Of a DNA stretch of 64,000 nucleotides, positions 56,053 to 64,000 are shown piece by piece. The position numbers and the translations under genes are program-made. Within the stretch, counting starts at the first letter, position 1. Every line of letters starts with the position of its first letter. The notes beneath the pieces are model-generated. The model had not been told where the DNA came from. It searched no databases and saw nothing but the letters and a program-made list of their open reading frames with translations. Origin of the DNA: Streptomyces antimycoticus (GTDB lineage Bacteria > Actinomycetota > Actinomycetes > Streptomycetales > Streptomycetaceae); assembly GCF_005405925.1 (NCBI RefSeq), contig NZ_BJHV01000001.1, positions 6,510,001 to 6,574,000 of the forward strand. Direction: 5' to 3'.

Positions 56053-56721
56053 TCAGGCGTTCTGACGGGCGGCCCAGGCGAAGCCCTGGGTGCACAGGCG
56101 GGTGACGTCCGGGTTCTGGAGGTCGTCGAGGTCGTGTCCGACCGCGCTGTAGAAGACGCGGCCCTCGCCCCAGGTGCGAGTCCATGCCTGAGGGATCGTC
56201 TTTCCCTCCAGCCACGGCAGGTGTTCGCCGGTGAAGGTGGACTCGGCCAGGACGTGGTTGTTGGGGTCGACGGACATGTAGTACTGCTCCGACGCGACCC
56301 GGAAGTCCTTCACCCCGGCGGTGATCGGGTGGCCGGTGTCCGTGACGGTGACGTCGTAGGGGTACTTCACGCCTTCGCCCGCGGGGTGTTCGAGGAAGCT
56401 GCCGCCGAGCAGCCAGTGGTACTTGAGGCTGGTGCGGAACGCGGCGGCCGCGCCGTGCCAGGCGGCGATCCCGGTGCCGCTCTCCACCGCCCCCAGCAGG
56501 TTTGACTCCTGGGCGGCGGTCAGCCCCTCGGACAGCAGGGCGTTGTTCCAGTTGAGCGCGATGAGGTCGTAGCCGGTGAGGTCGGCGTCGAGCGAGAAGA
56601 TGTCGTTGGTCTCGTCGACGTCGAATCCAAGGCTCTTGAAGATCGGGAGGGCCCACTCCTCGGCCACCTGGTAGGGCTTGTGCCCCGGCCAGCCTCCGTA
56701 CAGATACAGGACGCGTGTCAT
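56053..56721 (-). CDS. ThuA-like protein
   Basis: A 222-residue ThuA-fold protein (class I glutamine-amidotransferase-like without the catalytic Cys): VLYLYGGWPGHKPYQVAEEWALPIFKSLGFDV, YDLIALNWNN, GTGIAAWHGAAAAFR, YPYDVTVTDTGHPIT and WGEGRVFYSAVGHDLDDLQ. ThuA proteins accompany sugar and polyol catabolism genes, but their reaction is not firmly known. The ATG overlaps the APC permease stop by four bases. Confidence 0.87.
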   Translation of the reverse strand: MTRVLYLYGGWPGHKPYQVAEEWALPIFKSLGFDVDETNDIFSLDADLTGYDLIALNWNNALLSEGLTAAQESNLLGAVESGTGIAAWHGAAAAFRTSLKYHWLLGGSFLEHPAGEGVKYPYDVTVTDTGHPITAGVKDFRVASEQYYMSVDPNNHVLAESTFTGEHLPWLEGKTIPQAWTRTWGEGRVFYSAVGHDLDDLQNPDVTRLCTQGFAWAARQNA

Positions 56722-58327
56722 GCGGTGTTCCCTCCGGTCGTGCTCTCAAGGGCCGAGGCGCGGCTGCGCAGGCGCTCGGCCACCTCCATGGCGTCGCCTT
56801 CCGGCGCGGTCGACTTGCGGTCCGGCTTCATGGTCAGCAGATACACCAGACCCACGGCCGAGACGACGAGGAAACCGAGGAGTGCGATCCACTGGTCCAC
56901 GAACGAGGTTCCCGAGCCGCCGGTGGGCAGAGCGAGAAGAACCATCCCGAGCACGCCGTAGACCAGGGCCGCCACGTTGACCACGAACCCCCAGCGGCCG
57001 AGGCTCCAGGCTCCGGCGGGACGCCAGCCCTTCAGGCGCATCCGCAGCGCGGCCAGTACGACCATCATGAACGCCGCGTATCCGGCCAGCACCTGGAACG
57101 ACACGATCTTGGTGAGGGAGTCGGGCGAGAAGTAGACGAACACGTAGATCAGCACCGGGACGACGTTCACGGCCAGCAACGCGTTCATGGGGACGCGGCG
57201 CTCGCGGGAGATCTTCGAGAAGACGCGGGATCCCGGGAACATGTCGTCGCGGGCGAAGGAGAAGACGATCCGGCTCGCGGCGGCCTGCTGGCTCATCACA
57301 CCCGCGATGAAGGACGTGATGGTGACCGCGAGCACCGCTTTCGTGCCCACGATGCCGAGCGAGCTCTGCAGGATCGAGGGGATCGGGTTGGTGTCCTTGC
57401 CCGAGAGGATCGAAGCGAGGTCCGGAGCCGCGAGGGCGTAACCGACGAACGCGAGGAGCGCGGCCACTCCACCGACGGCCACGGTCAGCTGCATAGCCCG
57501 CGGGATGCTGCGGGAGGGATTGGGGACCTCCTCCGCGATCTCGCCGCATGCCTCGAAGCCGTAGAAGAGGAAGAGCCCGACGAGCGAGGCGGCGATGAAG
57601 GCTATGAGGTAGTTGTGGTGGTTGGAGCTGCTGGTCTGGAAGAAGATCGAGACGGAGTTGTGCCGTTCGAAGATCAGCAGGTAGAGGCCCACGAGAACGA
57701 TGCCGATCAGCTCCGCGGCAAGTCCGATCTTCGAGATCAGAGCCAGTGTCCTGGTGCCGAAGCAGTTGCAGATCAGGCAGATGACGGTCATGCCGATCGC
57801 GATCCACAGGCGCTGGGTGGGGGTGGAGCTGATGCCGGGCGCGTCGGCGGTTCCGGCGAAGAGGCTGGCCAGGAAGTCCGAGCTGAAGAGTGCGGTGCTG
57901 GTGATGCCGATGGTGATGGTACAGATGTAGATCCAGGCGTTGAACCAGGCATATCGCCCGTTCCACAGTCGTCTGACCCACTGGTAGAGCCCGCCCGCGA
58001 GCGGGAACTGCGAGACGACCTCCCCGAAGACCAGCGCGACCAGGAACTGCCCGACCCCTACGATGCCGATCCAGAAGACGGACGGTCCGCCGGCCGTCGC
58101 CAGACCGACCGCGAAGAGGGACACGACACCCACGAGGGGCGAGAGGTACACGAAGCCCAGGGCGAAGTTCCCCCACAGGCTGACCTTTCGGTCGAACTTC
58201 TGCTCATAGCCCAGTACGGCCAGCAGTTCCGCGTCCTCGGCCGATGAAACAGGGCTCGCGGCCCCGCCCGAGGGGCCTATGGGGTGGATGTGGGCGCCGT
58301 GCGCGCCTCGTTTTCTGTAGCTGACAT
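56718..58327 (-). pseudogene. APC-superfamily amino acid/amine permease, frameshifted as read
   Basis: The reconstructed protein is ~536 residues from ATG 58327 (GGAGA upstream). The cytosolic N-terminus MSATENEARTAPTSTP continues, after one added base in the gggg run 58281-58284, through ELLAVLGYEQKFDRKVSLWGNFALGFVYLSP into twelve TM helices typical of the basic-amino-acid/GABA/choline branch (FALGFVYLSPLVGVVSLFAVGLATAGGPSVFW, FYGFEACGEIAEEVPNPSRSIPRAM). Substrate unknown. The missing base truncates the start in the read sequence. Confidence 0.87.
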
Positions 58328-58422
58328 GACGATCTCCGTGGCTCGAGGGGGACGTGCTCCTTGTCGAACGGCTGCCGTGCTGCGTGTGCGGTCCGGCATA
58401 AGTCGCGATCCGTCATCGCGGT

Positions 58423-59748
58423 TCAGCTCTGCTCGAAGGTGTGGTCGGTCCAGTCCAGCCGGGCCGATCCGTACCGCGCGGCGCGGACGTCTGCGGAGCG
58501 CGCGTGCCCCTCGAAGTTCTCGATGCGGGAGGCTCTGCCGCAGATCTCGCCGAGCCGGGCGCTGGACCCCGCGTCCCTGATCTCCTGGTAGGTCACGGTC
58601 TTCAGGTACTTGCCGACCCAGAGACCGCCGGTGTACCGGGCCGCTCCCAGGGTGGGCAGCACGTGGTTGGTGCCGACGACCTTGTCGCCGTACGCGACGC
58701 AGGTCTTGTCCCCGAGGAACAGGGCACCGTAGTTGCGCATCCGGTGCAGCGCCTCGCGGGGCTCGGCGGTGAGGATCTGGACGTGCTCGCTGGCGTACTC
58801 GTCGGCGAGTGCGTAGGCGGCGTCCAGGGTGGGGACCACGATCACCTCGCCGTGGTCGCGCCAGGCCGGCCCGGCGACTCCTCCGGTGGGGAGGTCCGGC
58901 AGCAGTTCGTCCACCCAGGCGATGGTCCGCCTGCCCACCTCCTCCGATGTGGTGATGAGGACCGTCGGGGAGTCGGGGCCGTGCTCGGCCTGGGACAGCA
59001 GGTCCGTCGCCACCACGAACGGGTCCGCGGTGTCGTCCGCGACGATCAGCACCTCCGTCGGTCCGGCGAAGAGGTCGATGCCGACCTCGCCGAAGAGCTG
59101 GCGCTTGGCCTCCGCCACGTAGGCGTTGCCGGGGCCGGCGAGCATGTCGACCGCGTCGATCGTCTCGGTGCCCAGTGCCAGGGCGGCCACGGCCTGGACA
59201 CCGCCCATGACGTAGATCTCGTCGGCTCCGGCCAGGTGCATCGCGGCGATGCTGACGGGCGGCGGCGCGTCCCGGTCCGGCGGGGTGGTCGCGGCGACCC
59301 GTTCGACACCGGCGACCTTCGCGGTCAGGACGGTCATGTGGGCCGACGCGGTGAGGGGGTAGCGGCCGCCGGGCACATAGGCGCCGGCCGCGCCGATGGG
59401 GATGTTGCGCTGCCCCAGGAACACGCCGGGCAGCGTCTCCACCTCGAAGTCGGTGAGGGAGTCCCGCTGCGCCTGGGCGAAGCCGCGGACCTGCTTCTGG
59501 GCGAACCGCAGGTCGTCGAGGACCGTCTCGGGGACGGAGGAGACGACGGAAGCGATCCGGTCGGGGCCGAGCCGGTAGGACTCCGGGCTCCAGCCGTCGA
59601 ACTTCTGCGACCAGCGGCGCACGGCGGCGTCGCCGTGGGCCCGTACGTCGGCGATCACGTCCGCGACGGTCTCGACGATTTCCGGACGGCTGGTCCGCGA
59701 CGCCTTCACGGCGACAGGAGCCTTGATGGTCTGGTGTTGGGCTGACAC
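58423..59748 (-). CDS. Histidinol-dehydrogenase-family oxidoreductase (catabolic paralogue)
   Basis: A 441-residue HisD-fold NAD-dependent dehydrogenase. Motifs: [73 protein letters not shown] with the zinc-ligand Gln/His, and [28 protein letters not shown]. No his genes are nearby, and a PucR regulator is divergent, so it is not the histidine enzyme. Known HisD paralogues such as HpsN oxidise 2,3-dihydroxypropane sulphonate; this is one candidate reaction. GTG 59748 has AAGGAG upstream. Confidence 0.87.
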   Translation of the reverse strand: MSAQHQTIKAPVAVKASRTSRPEIVETVADVIADVRAHGDAAVRRWSQKFDGWSPESYRLGPDRIASVVSSVPETVLDDLRFAQKQVRGFAQAQRDSLTDFEVETLPGVFLGQRNIPIGAAGAYVPGGRYPLTASAHMTVLTAKVAGVERVAATTPPDRDAPPPVSIAAMHLAGADEIYVMGGVQAVAALALGTETIDAVDMLAGPGNAYVAEAKRQLFGEVGIDLFAGPTEVLIVADDTADPFVVATDLLSQAEHGPDSPTVLITTSEEVGRRTIAWVDELLPDLPTGGVAGPAWRDHGEVIVVPTLDAAYALADEYASEHVQILTAEPREALHRMRNYGALFLGDKTCVAYGDKVVGTNHVLPTLGAARYTGGLWVGKYLKTVTYQEIRDAGSSARLGEICGRASRIENFEGHARSADVRAARYGSARLDWTDHTFEQS

Positions 59749-59875
59749 TCTGCACTCCTTGCACGGGGTCGTGCCTGCGGGCTTGACCTGAAGTCTGGGG
59801 AAACGGTGGGTGTGACGACAGGCACAACGTGTGCAATATTGGTTGCGGATCCTGCACACACCGAGGTCGTGGCTC
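59749..59875. promoter_or_regulatory. Divergent promoter region between the HisD-like and pucR genes
   Basis: Perfect arms gtgtgca (59829-59835) and tgcacac (59853-59859) with a 17-bp A/T-rich spacer; position suits PucR or another activator. A gcacg-gggt-cgtgc hairpin lies at 59761-59774. Confidence 0.55.
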
Positions 59876-61483
59876 ATGGCTGAATTCCTGACGGTTCGCA
59901 CCGCGCTGGAGCTTGAGGTGTTCACGCGCACCACCGTGCGGGTGTACGCCGGGGAGAGGAATCTGGACCGTCCCGTGCGCTGGGTGCACACCGGCGAGAT
60001 CCCGGACATCCACCGCTTTCTCACGGGTCAGGAGATGCTGCTGACGGCCGGCCTCGGCATGGGCGCGACGGAGCTCGAACAGCGTGCGTTCATCCGACGG
60101 CTCGCGGACGCCCACGCGGCCGTCCTCGTCATCGAACTGGCCGGGCGCATGTTCGCCACCATGCCGGAGGCGGTGGTCGAGGAGGCGGAGGCGGTCGGCC
60201 TGCCCCTGGTGGGGCTCACCGACGAGATCCCCTTCGTCGAGACGTCGGCCCAGGTCCACGAGGTGCTGGTCGGGACGCGCGTCAAGCAGCTGATCGCCGA
60301 GGAGGCCACCAGCCAGGCGTTCATGGATCTGCTCCTGGCGGACGAGGACTACGTCGGCGTGGTCAGGGAGCTGGCCCGTCGCACCGGGTACCCCGTGGTG
60401 CTGGAGGACGTCGCCCATCAGATGCTGGCGTACGGCGGCGCGTCCCCGGAGGGCGACCGGGTCGTGGACGAGTGGAGTGCGCACTCCCGGGCGATCCACG
60501 AACGCCACCCCTCGCTCCTGGCGCAGGGGCCCGGGGTTCCGACCGCCTCGGCGGCGTCGTTTCGTGAGGTCGCGCCGTGCGCTCGCCAGCCCGTGGTGCT
60601 CCGCGGCGAGTCGTGGGGGTGGCTCCACCTTCTGCACGGGCGAAGGCAGCCGAGCCCGCCCGAACTGCGCACGCTGGAGCGGGCCGCCGCGGCCGTGGCG
60701 ATCTCGCTGCTCAGCGAGCGGGAGGGCGGCGCCCGCGCCTCCCAGCGCCAGACGGCGCTGCTCAACCGGCTGCTGCTCGGCGACATCACGGGAGAGCGGT
60801 TCGTCACCCTCGGCCTGGCGCTCGGCCAGGACCTGCGCGGCCGGGACCTGATCGTCGTCACGGCCTGGGCGGGGGACGAGGAGCACACCAAGGACCACCT
60901 CCTCGCCCGCCTTCTGCGGGAGGCCGGCTGGCCCGCCGTCGTGGGCGACACCGGGGACTTCGACATGGCGGTCGTGGGCCTGCCCGCCCCCGCTGACGCC
61001 GGCCATGTGCGGACCCTGCTGGCCGACCACGGGGTACGCGGTGGCCTCAGCCGCATCGTGGAGCCGGCGGCGCTTCCGCTGGCCCTGCGTCAAAGCCGCA
61101 GCGCGGCGTCCGTCGCCGCGGCGGCCTCGACCGGGGAAGTGCGGCATTTCGACGACCTGGGAGCTCTGCGCCTCCTCGTCGCCCTCTCCGAAGGTCCCGA
61201 GCTCAGGCGTTACGTCGAGGACGAACTCGGTCCGCTCCTGGAGCACGACGCACTGGTGAAGAACCCTCTGCTGCCCACCCTCCGCACGTTCCTCGACAGC
61301 GGCGGCAACAAGGCACGGGCGGCTGAGGAACTCTTCATCCAGCGACGCACCCTCTACCACCGCCTCGACAAGCTCTCCGAGATCCTCGGCCTCGACCTCA
61401 CGCAGGTAAGCAACCAGCAGCGGCTGCAACTGGCCGTGCGCGGACAAGACTTGCTGCGCAAGCCGACGCTGCGGCGGACCTGA
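59876..61483 (+). CDS. PucR-family transcriptional regulator
   Basis: A 535-residue PucR regulator. The N-terminal PucR domain (~5-125) has LTVRTALELEVFTRTTVRVYAGERNLDRPVRWVHTGEIPDIHRFLTGQEMLLTAG; the middle is a GGDEF-like CdaR region; the C-terminal HTH (residues ~470-520) reads LLPTLRTFLDSGGNKARAAEELFIQRRTLYHRLDKLSEILG. PucR proteins activate purine, amine or other nitrogen/carbon catabolism genes in response to a ligand. It is divergent from the HisD-like/APC/ThuA/TPP operon. Confidence 0.92.
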   Translation: MAEFLTVRTALELEVFTRTTVRVYAGERNLDRPVRWVHTGEIPDIHRFLTGQEMLLTAGLGMGATELEQRAFIRRLADAHAAVLVIELAGRMFATMPEAVVEEAEAVGLPLVGLTDEIPFVETSAQVHEVLVGTRVKQLIAEEATSQAFMDLLLADEDYVGVVRELARRTGYPVVLEDVAHQMLAYGGASPEGDRVVDEWSAHSRAIHERHPSLLAQGPGVPTASAASFREVAPCARQPVVLRGESWGWLHLLHGRRQPSPPELRTLERAAAAVAISLLSEREGGARASQRQTALLNRLLLGDITGERFVTLGLALGQDLRGRDLIVVTAWAGDEEHTKDHLLARLLREAGWPAVVGDTGDFDMAVVGLPAPADAGHVRTLLADHGVRGGLSRIVEPAALPLALRQSRSAASVAAAASTGEVRHFDDLGALRLLVALSEGPELRRYVEDELGPLLEHDALVKNPLLPTLRTFLDSGGNKARAAEELFIQRRTLYHRLDKLSEILGLDLTQVSNQQRLQLAVRGQDLLRKPTLRRT

Positions 61484-61507
61484 CCTGCGGGCGCCTTAGG
61501 CCCTCCG

Positions 61508-63091
61508 TCAGCCCCGGGTCGCCTTGGCGAGGGACGGGGCGATGCGCAGGGCGTTCGCGCCGATCGTCAGGGCCGGGTTGAGCGCCGCGGAGGACGGGAA
61601 GAACGACGAGTCGGTCACCCAGAGGTTCTCGACGTCATGGCTGCGGCACAGGGGATCGAGCACGCTCTCCGCCGGGTCGTGACCGGCCACGGCCGTCCCG
61701 CACATGTGCGAGTTGGTCTCGATGCCCATGCGCTGGGTGAAGATCAGCGGATAGCCGGCCTTGCGGACCGCCCGGGTCACCCGGCGCACGAGTTCGTGGT
61801 GGGGCGCGACGTTGGTCGGCGTCCAGTCGATGAGGATGCGCTCGCCGTCCACGCGCACCCGGTTGTCCCGGGACGGGAGGTCCTCGGTCGTCAGGTAGAT
61901 GTCGAGACTTCGGGCCGCCATGAGCTTCAGGGCCCACGTCGGTGCCCACGGACGCGCCGGCTTCAGCATGGGGGCCCGCAGCTTGCCCAGCATCTGGAGG
62001 TTCCCGAGCGGGAAGCGCGTGCCCGGTCCGGCTTCGTAGAAGTCGTTCAGACCGAGCGTCTTCTGCCACTGTGTGGGGTTGGTCCGCAGGGGGTTGACCC
62101 CGACGAAGAACGTGCTGTTGTGGACCATGTAGTTGCGGCCCAGCAGTCCTGACGAGTTGGCGAGACCCTGAGGGTGCGCGGCGTCGGCCGAACGGAGCAG
62201 CAGCGCGGCCGAGTTGACGGCACCTCCGGCGAGGGCGAATGTCTTGGCGTTGATACGGATGATCCGGCCCGCGTGCCGGGCCTCGGCGGCGACGACCTTC
62301 CGGCCGTCGGGCGAGGTGATCAGGCGGGTGATCTCCGCACCCGTGAGGATCTTCACGCCGTCGCGCAGCGCGGGCAGGAGGAGCCGGTTCTCGGCGTCCG
62401 ACTTCATGCCCGTCTCGTCCGGACAGCCGTCGGCGGTCGTCACGGCGGCGCGGTCGGCCTGCGTGCTGATGTTCAGGGCGTTCGGCGTGTGGAACGGGTG
62501 CAGGCCCTGCCGCCGCAGTGACCGGGAGAACCGCTCGATCTCCGGTTCGTGCCGCAGCGCCGGGTACGGGTAGGGCTTGGAGCGGGGCGGCTCGGTCGGG
62601 TCCTCGCCGGTCTGCCCATGCACCTGGAGCAGCTGCTCCATGGCGGTGTAGAAGGGCTCCAGGTCGTCGTAGGCGAAGGGCCAGGCGCGCGAGACACCCT
62701 CGTGGTGTTCCACCTCGGTGAAGTCGCTGCGCCGGAAACGGGGCAGCATGGCGCCGTAGAAACGGGTGTTTCCACCCACCCAGTAATAGACACCCGGCGC
62801 GAACGGCTTGCCGCTGCTGCCGTCGTACCAATAGCCGGCGTTCTTGTACCGGCCCTTGATATACATCTCGGCCGGCTGCGAGTTCTCGGGTTCACGTGGA
62901 AGGAAGTGGCCCCGTTCCACGACGAGTACGTCGAGACCGGAGTCCTTCAGTGCCCAGGCCAGCGAGGACCCGCCCATGCCGGAGCCGATGATCAGGACAT
63001 CGCTGCTGATCTCTTCGACGGTACCGGCTGAGACAAGGGCATCGGGTCGAAGCTCCGGGGGTGTGTAATCCAGACGGACCGGGTGGGACAT
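61508..63091 (-). CDS. GMC-type FAD oxidoreductase
   Basis: A 527-residue flavoprotein. N-terminal FAD motif VLIIGSGMGGSSLAWALKDSGLDVLVVERG (~28-57), VYYWVGGNTRFYGAMLPRF, TFALAGGAVNSAALLLRSA, and a GMC_oxred_C end with MGIETNSHMCGTAVAG, then WVTDSSFFPSSAALNPALTIGANALRIA. The active-site His of the GMC family is replaced in a TNSHMCG context as in gluconate/pyranose-type dehydrogenases. It is convergent with pucR and divergent from a second GMC gene. ATG 63091 has GAGGGG upstream. Substrate is probably an alcohol or sugar. Confidence 0.88.
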   Translation of the reverse strand: MSHPVRLDYTPPELRPDALVSAGTVEEISSDVLIIGSGMGGSSLAWALKDSGLDVLVVERGHFLPREPENSQPAEMYIKGRYKNAGYWYDGSSGKPFAPGVYYWVGGNTRFYGAMLPRFRRSDFTEVEHHEGVSRAWPFAYDDLEPFYTAMEQLLQVHGQTGEDPTEPPRSKPYPYPALRHEPEIERFSRSLRRQGLHPFHTPNALNISTQADRAAVTTADGCPDETGMKSDAENRLLLPALRDGVKILTGAEITRLITSPDGRKVVAAEARHAGRIIRINAKTFALAGGAVNSAALLLRSADAAHPQGLANSSGLLGRNYMVHNSTFFVGVNPLRTNPTQWQKTLGLNDFYEAGPGTRFPLGNLQMLGKLRAPMLKPARPWAPTWALKLMAARSLDIYLTTEDLPSRDNRVRVDGERILIDWTPTNVAPHHELVRRVTRAVRKAGYPLIFTQRMGIETNSHMCGTAVAGHDPAESVLDPLCRSHDVENLWVTDSSFFPSSAALNPALTIGANALRIAPSLAKATRG

Positions 63092-63288
63092 GAGTGGGGA
63101 TCCCCTCTTTGCCGCGATAGTTCGAAGAGAGCCTAAGCAGCGGCATGGATGCAGCACACGCACGAAATGGGTAATGACTGCCGCTTTAATTGCTCACCTC
63201 GTGCATGGGCCGCGCATGCCCGGCGTCCCTAGCCTCTCCGGGAACCACAACGCGCCGATCAGGGCGACCGAAGTTCCACGGAGGCGAA
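63092..63288. promoter_or_regulatory. Divergent control region between the two GMC genes
   Basis: A 197-bp gap with distant arms gcacga (63160-63165) and tcgtgc (63199-63204) around an A/T-rich core containing ttaatt. It should contain promoters for both genes. Confidence 0.4.
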
Positions 63289-64000
63289 ATGGACAGGGAA
63301 TCGTACGACTACGTCGTCGTCGGGGCCGGCTCGGCCGGCTGCGCGCTGGCGGCCCGGCTGTCCGAGGATCCGGGGGTCACGGTCGCACTGATCGAAGCGG
63401 GGCCGCCGGCCCGGGGCCGCCTCTTCGAGGTACCCGCGCTGTTCTCGCAGCAGCTCAAGACGGCGTACGACTGGGACTTCGAGACCGAACCCGAGCCACG
63501 ACTCGGCGGGCGCCGCGCCTACCTGCCCCGCGGCCGGGTGATCGGCGGCACCAGCTCGATGAACACGATGCTGTACGTCCGCGGGCACCGCTACGACTAC
63601 GACACCTGGGAGCGGCTCGGCAACCCGGGCTGGGGGTACGACGACGTTCTGCCCTTCTTCAAGAAGTCCGAGGACAACGAGCGAGGAGCCGACGACTTCC
63701 ACGGCGTCGGCGGCCCCCTCACCGTCAGCGACCCCCGCTCCGTACACCCGCTGCTGACGGCGTGGGTCGAGGCGGCTCAGGACGCGGGGTACAAGCACAA
63801 CTCGGACTTCAACGGAGCCGAGCAGGAGGGCGTGGGCTACCACCAGGTCACCCAGCGCAACGGCCTGCGGTGCAGCAGCGCGATCGCGTTCCTGGAGCCG
63901 GCCGCGGGGCGTCCGAACCTCACCGTCCTCCCCTCGACGACCGCTCTGCGCCTGAGCCTCGACGGCTCGCGGGCCGTGGGCCTGGAGGTCGACCACCTCG
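63289..64000 (+). CDS. GMC family choline/alcohol-dehydrogenase-like protein (3' end outside window)
   Basis: 237 codons are visible and the frame is open at the window end. FAD-binding YDYVVVGAGSAGCALAARLSE (~6-27), the LIEAGP strand end, PRGRVIGGTSSMNTMLYVRGHRYDYDTW and GGPLTVSDPRSVHPLLTAW are hallmarks of BetA-like GMC dehydrogenases. ATG at 63289 is preceded by GGAGG. It probably works with the HisD-like dehydrogenase on a shared alcohol substrate (inference). Confidence 0.93.
   Translation, partial: MDRESYDYVVVGAGSAGCALAARLSEDPGVTVALIEAGPPARGRLFEVPALFSQQLKTAYDWDFETEPEPRLGGRRAYLPRGRVIGGTSSMNTMLYVRGHRYDYDTWERLGNPGWGYDDVLPFFKKSEDNERGADDFHGVGGPLTVSDPRSVHPLLTAWVEAAQDAGYKHNSDFNGAEQEGVGYHQVTQRNGLRCSSAIAFLEPAAGRPNLTVLPSTTALRLSLDGSRAVGLEVDHL

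Noticed and set aside
58423..59748. Histidine biosynthesis hisD
   Set aside because: No his genes nearby; placed in a PucR-controlled catabolic cluster.
58277..61447. ~1050-codon minus-strand open frame across pucR and the HisD-like gene
   Set aside because: Antisense/out-of-frame shadow; only its last ~16 codons coincide with a real start, that of the APC permease.

Overview
The window is GC-rich, actinobacterial chromosomal DNA, and almost certainly Streptomyces. The evidence is third-position G/C bias, many GTG starts, a Wbl protein, an ahpD-ahpC/oxyR divergon, a polyphosphate glucokinase, a class I plus class II fumarase pair, and the order fumC - fumarase I - wbl - glpX - DUF4245 - xseBA - ispH - ppgK - ychF, which I know from Streptomyces chromosomes. 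No rRNA, tRNA, CRISPR array, integrase or transposase was recognised.

Layout. 0-16.8 kb: OmpA-like tail, SLC13/ArsB-like permease, cold-shock protein, DUF192, A24 peptidase, uppS, PIN-PhoH, secreted SLT lytic enzyme, AI-2E exporter family protein, ahpD-ahpC/oxyR, an FtsX permease/ABC ATPase/PadR operon, and an SPFH/ribbon-helix-helix pair. 17-24.3 kb: class A PBP, then a TetR-controlled shikimate/quinate-type operon (dehydrogenase, QuiC-type dehydratase, Nramp-fold permease). 24.3-34.5 kb: SpoIIE-type phosphatase, methyltransferase, DUF402 protein, fumC, a MatAB-like polysaccharide synthase/deacetylase pair and a divergent GH18-like secreted protein. 34.7-46 kb: housekeeping genes from class I fumarase to ychF.

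46-54 kb is an accessory island placed exactly after ychF. It holds a three-gene, 4-bp-overlapped operon: a TIR protein, a degenerate P-loop STAND/NLR-like protein, and a two-TM membrane protein. Upstream lie an XRE regulator and a divergent AAA/DUF4143 ATPase. The C-terminus of the TIR protein and the N-terminus of the NLR-like protein share an N-x-P-x-GPVN-x-G-x-G-x-Q motif. This is the layout expected for amyloid-type effector/NLR signalling, so I infer a conflict or defence system; it is the most interesting locus here. The island's far end carries a second, synonymously diverged copy of the ychF 3' end and a serine-dehydratase-like 3' remnant, so it looks like a 3'-end insertion hotspot.

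54.2-64 kb is a catabolic cluster around a PucR regulator: histidinol-dehydrogenase paralogue, APC permease, ThuA protein, TPP-dependent enzyme and two GMC/FAD oxidoreductases. The substrate cannot be read from sequence.

Quality warning: nine genes (ten sites) are broken or distorted by single missing G/C bases, mostly in G4/C4 or G5/C5 runs, including housekeeping glpX. In every case adding one base restores the family sequence. This looks like systematic base-calling error rather than nine real pseudogenes. Coordinates given for these genes span the reconstructed gene.
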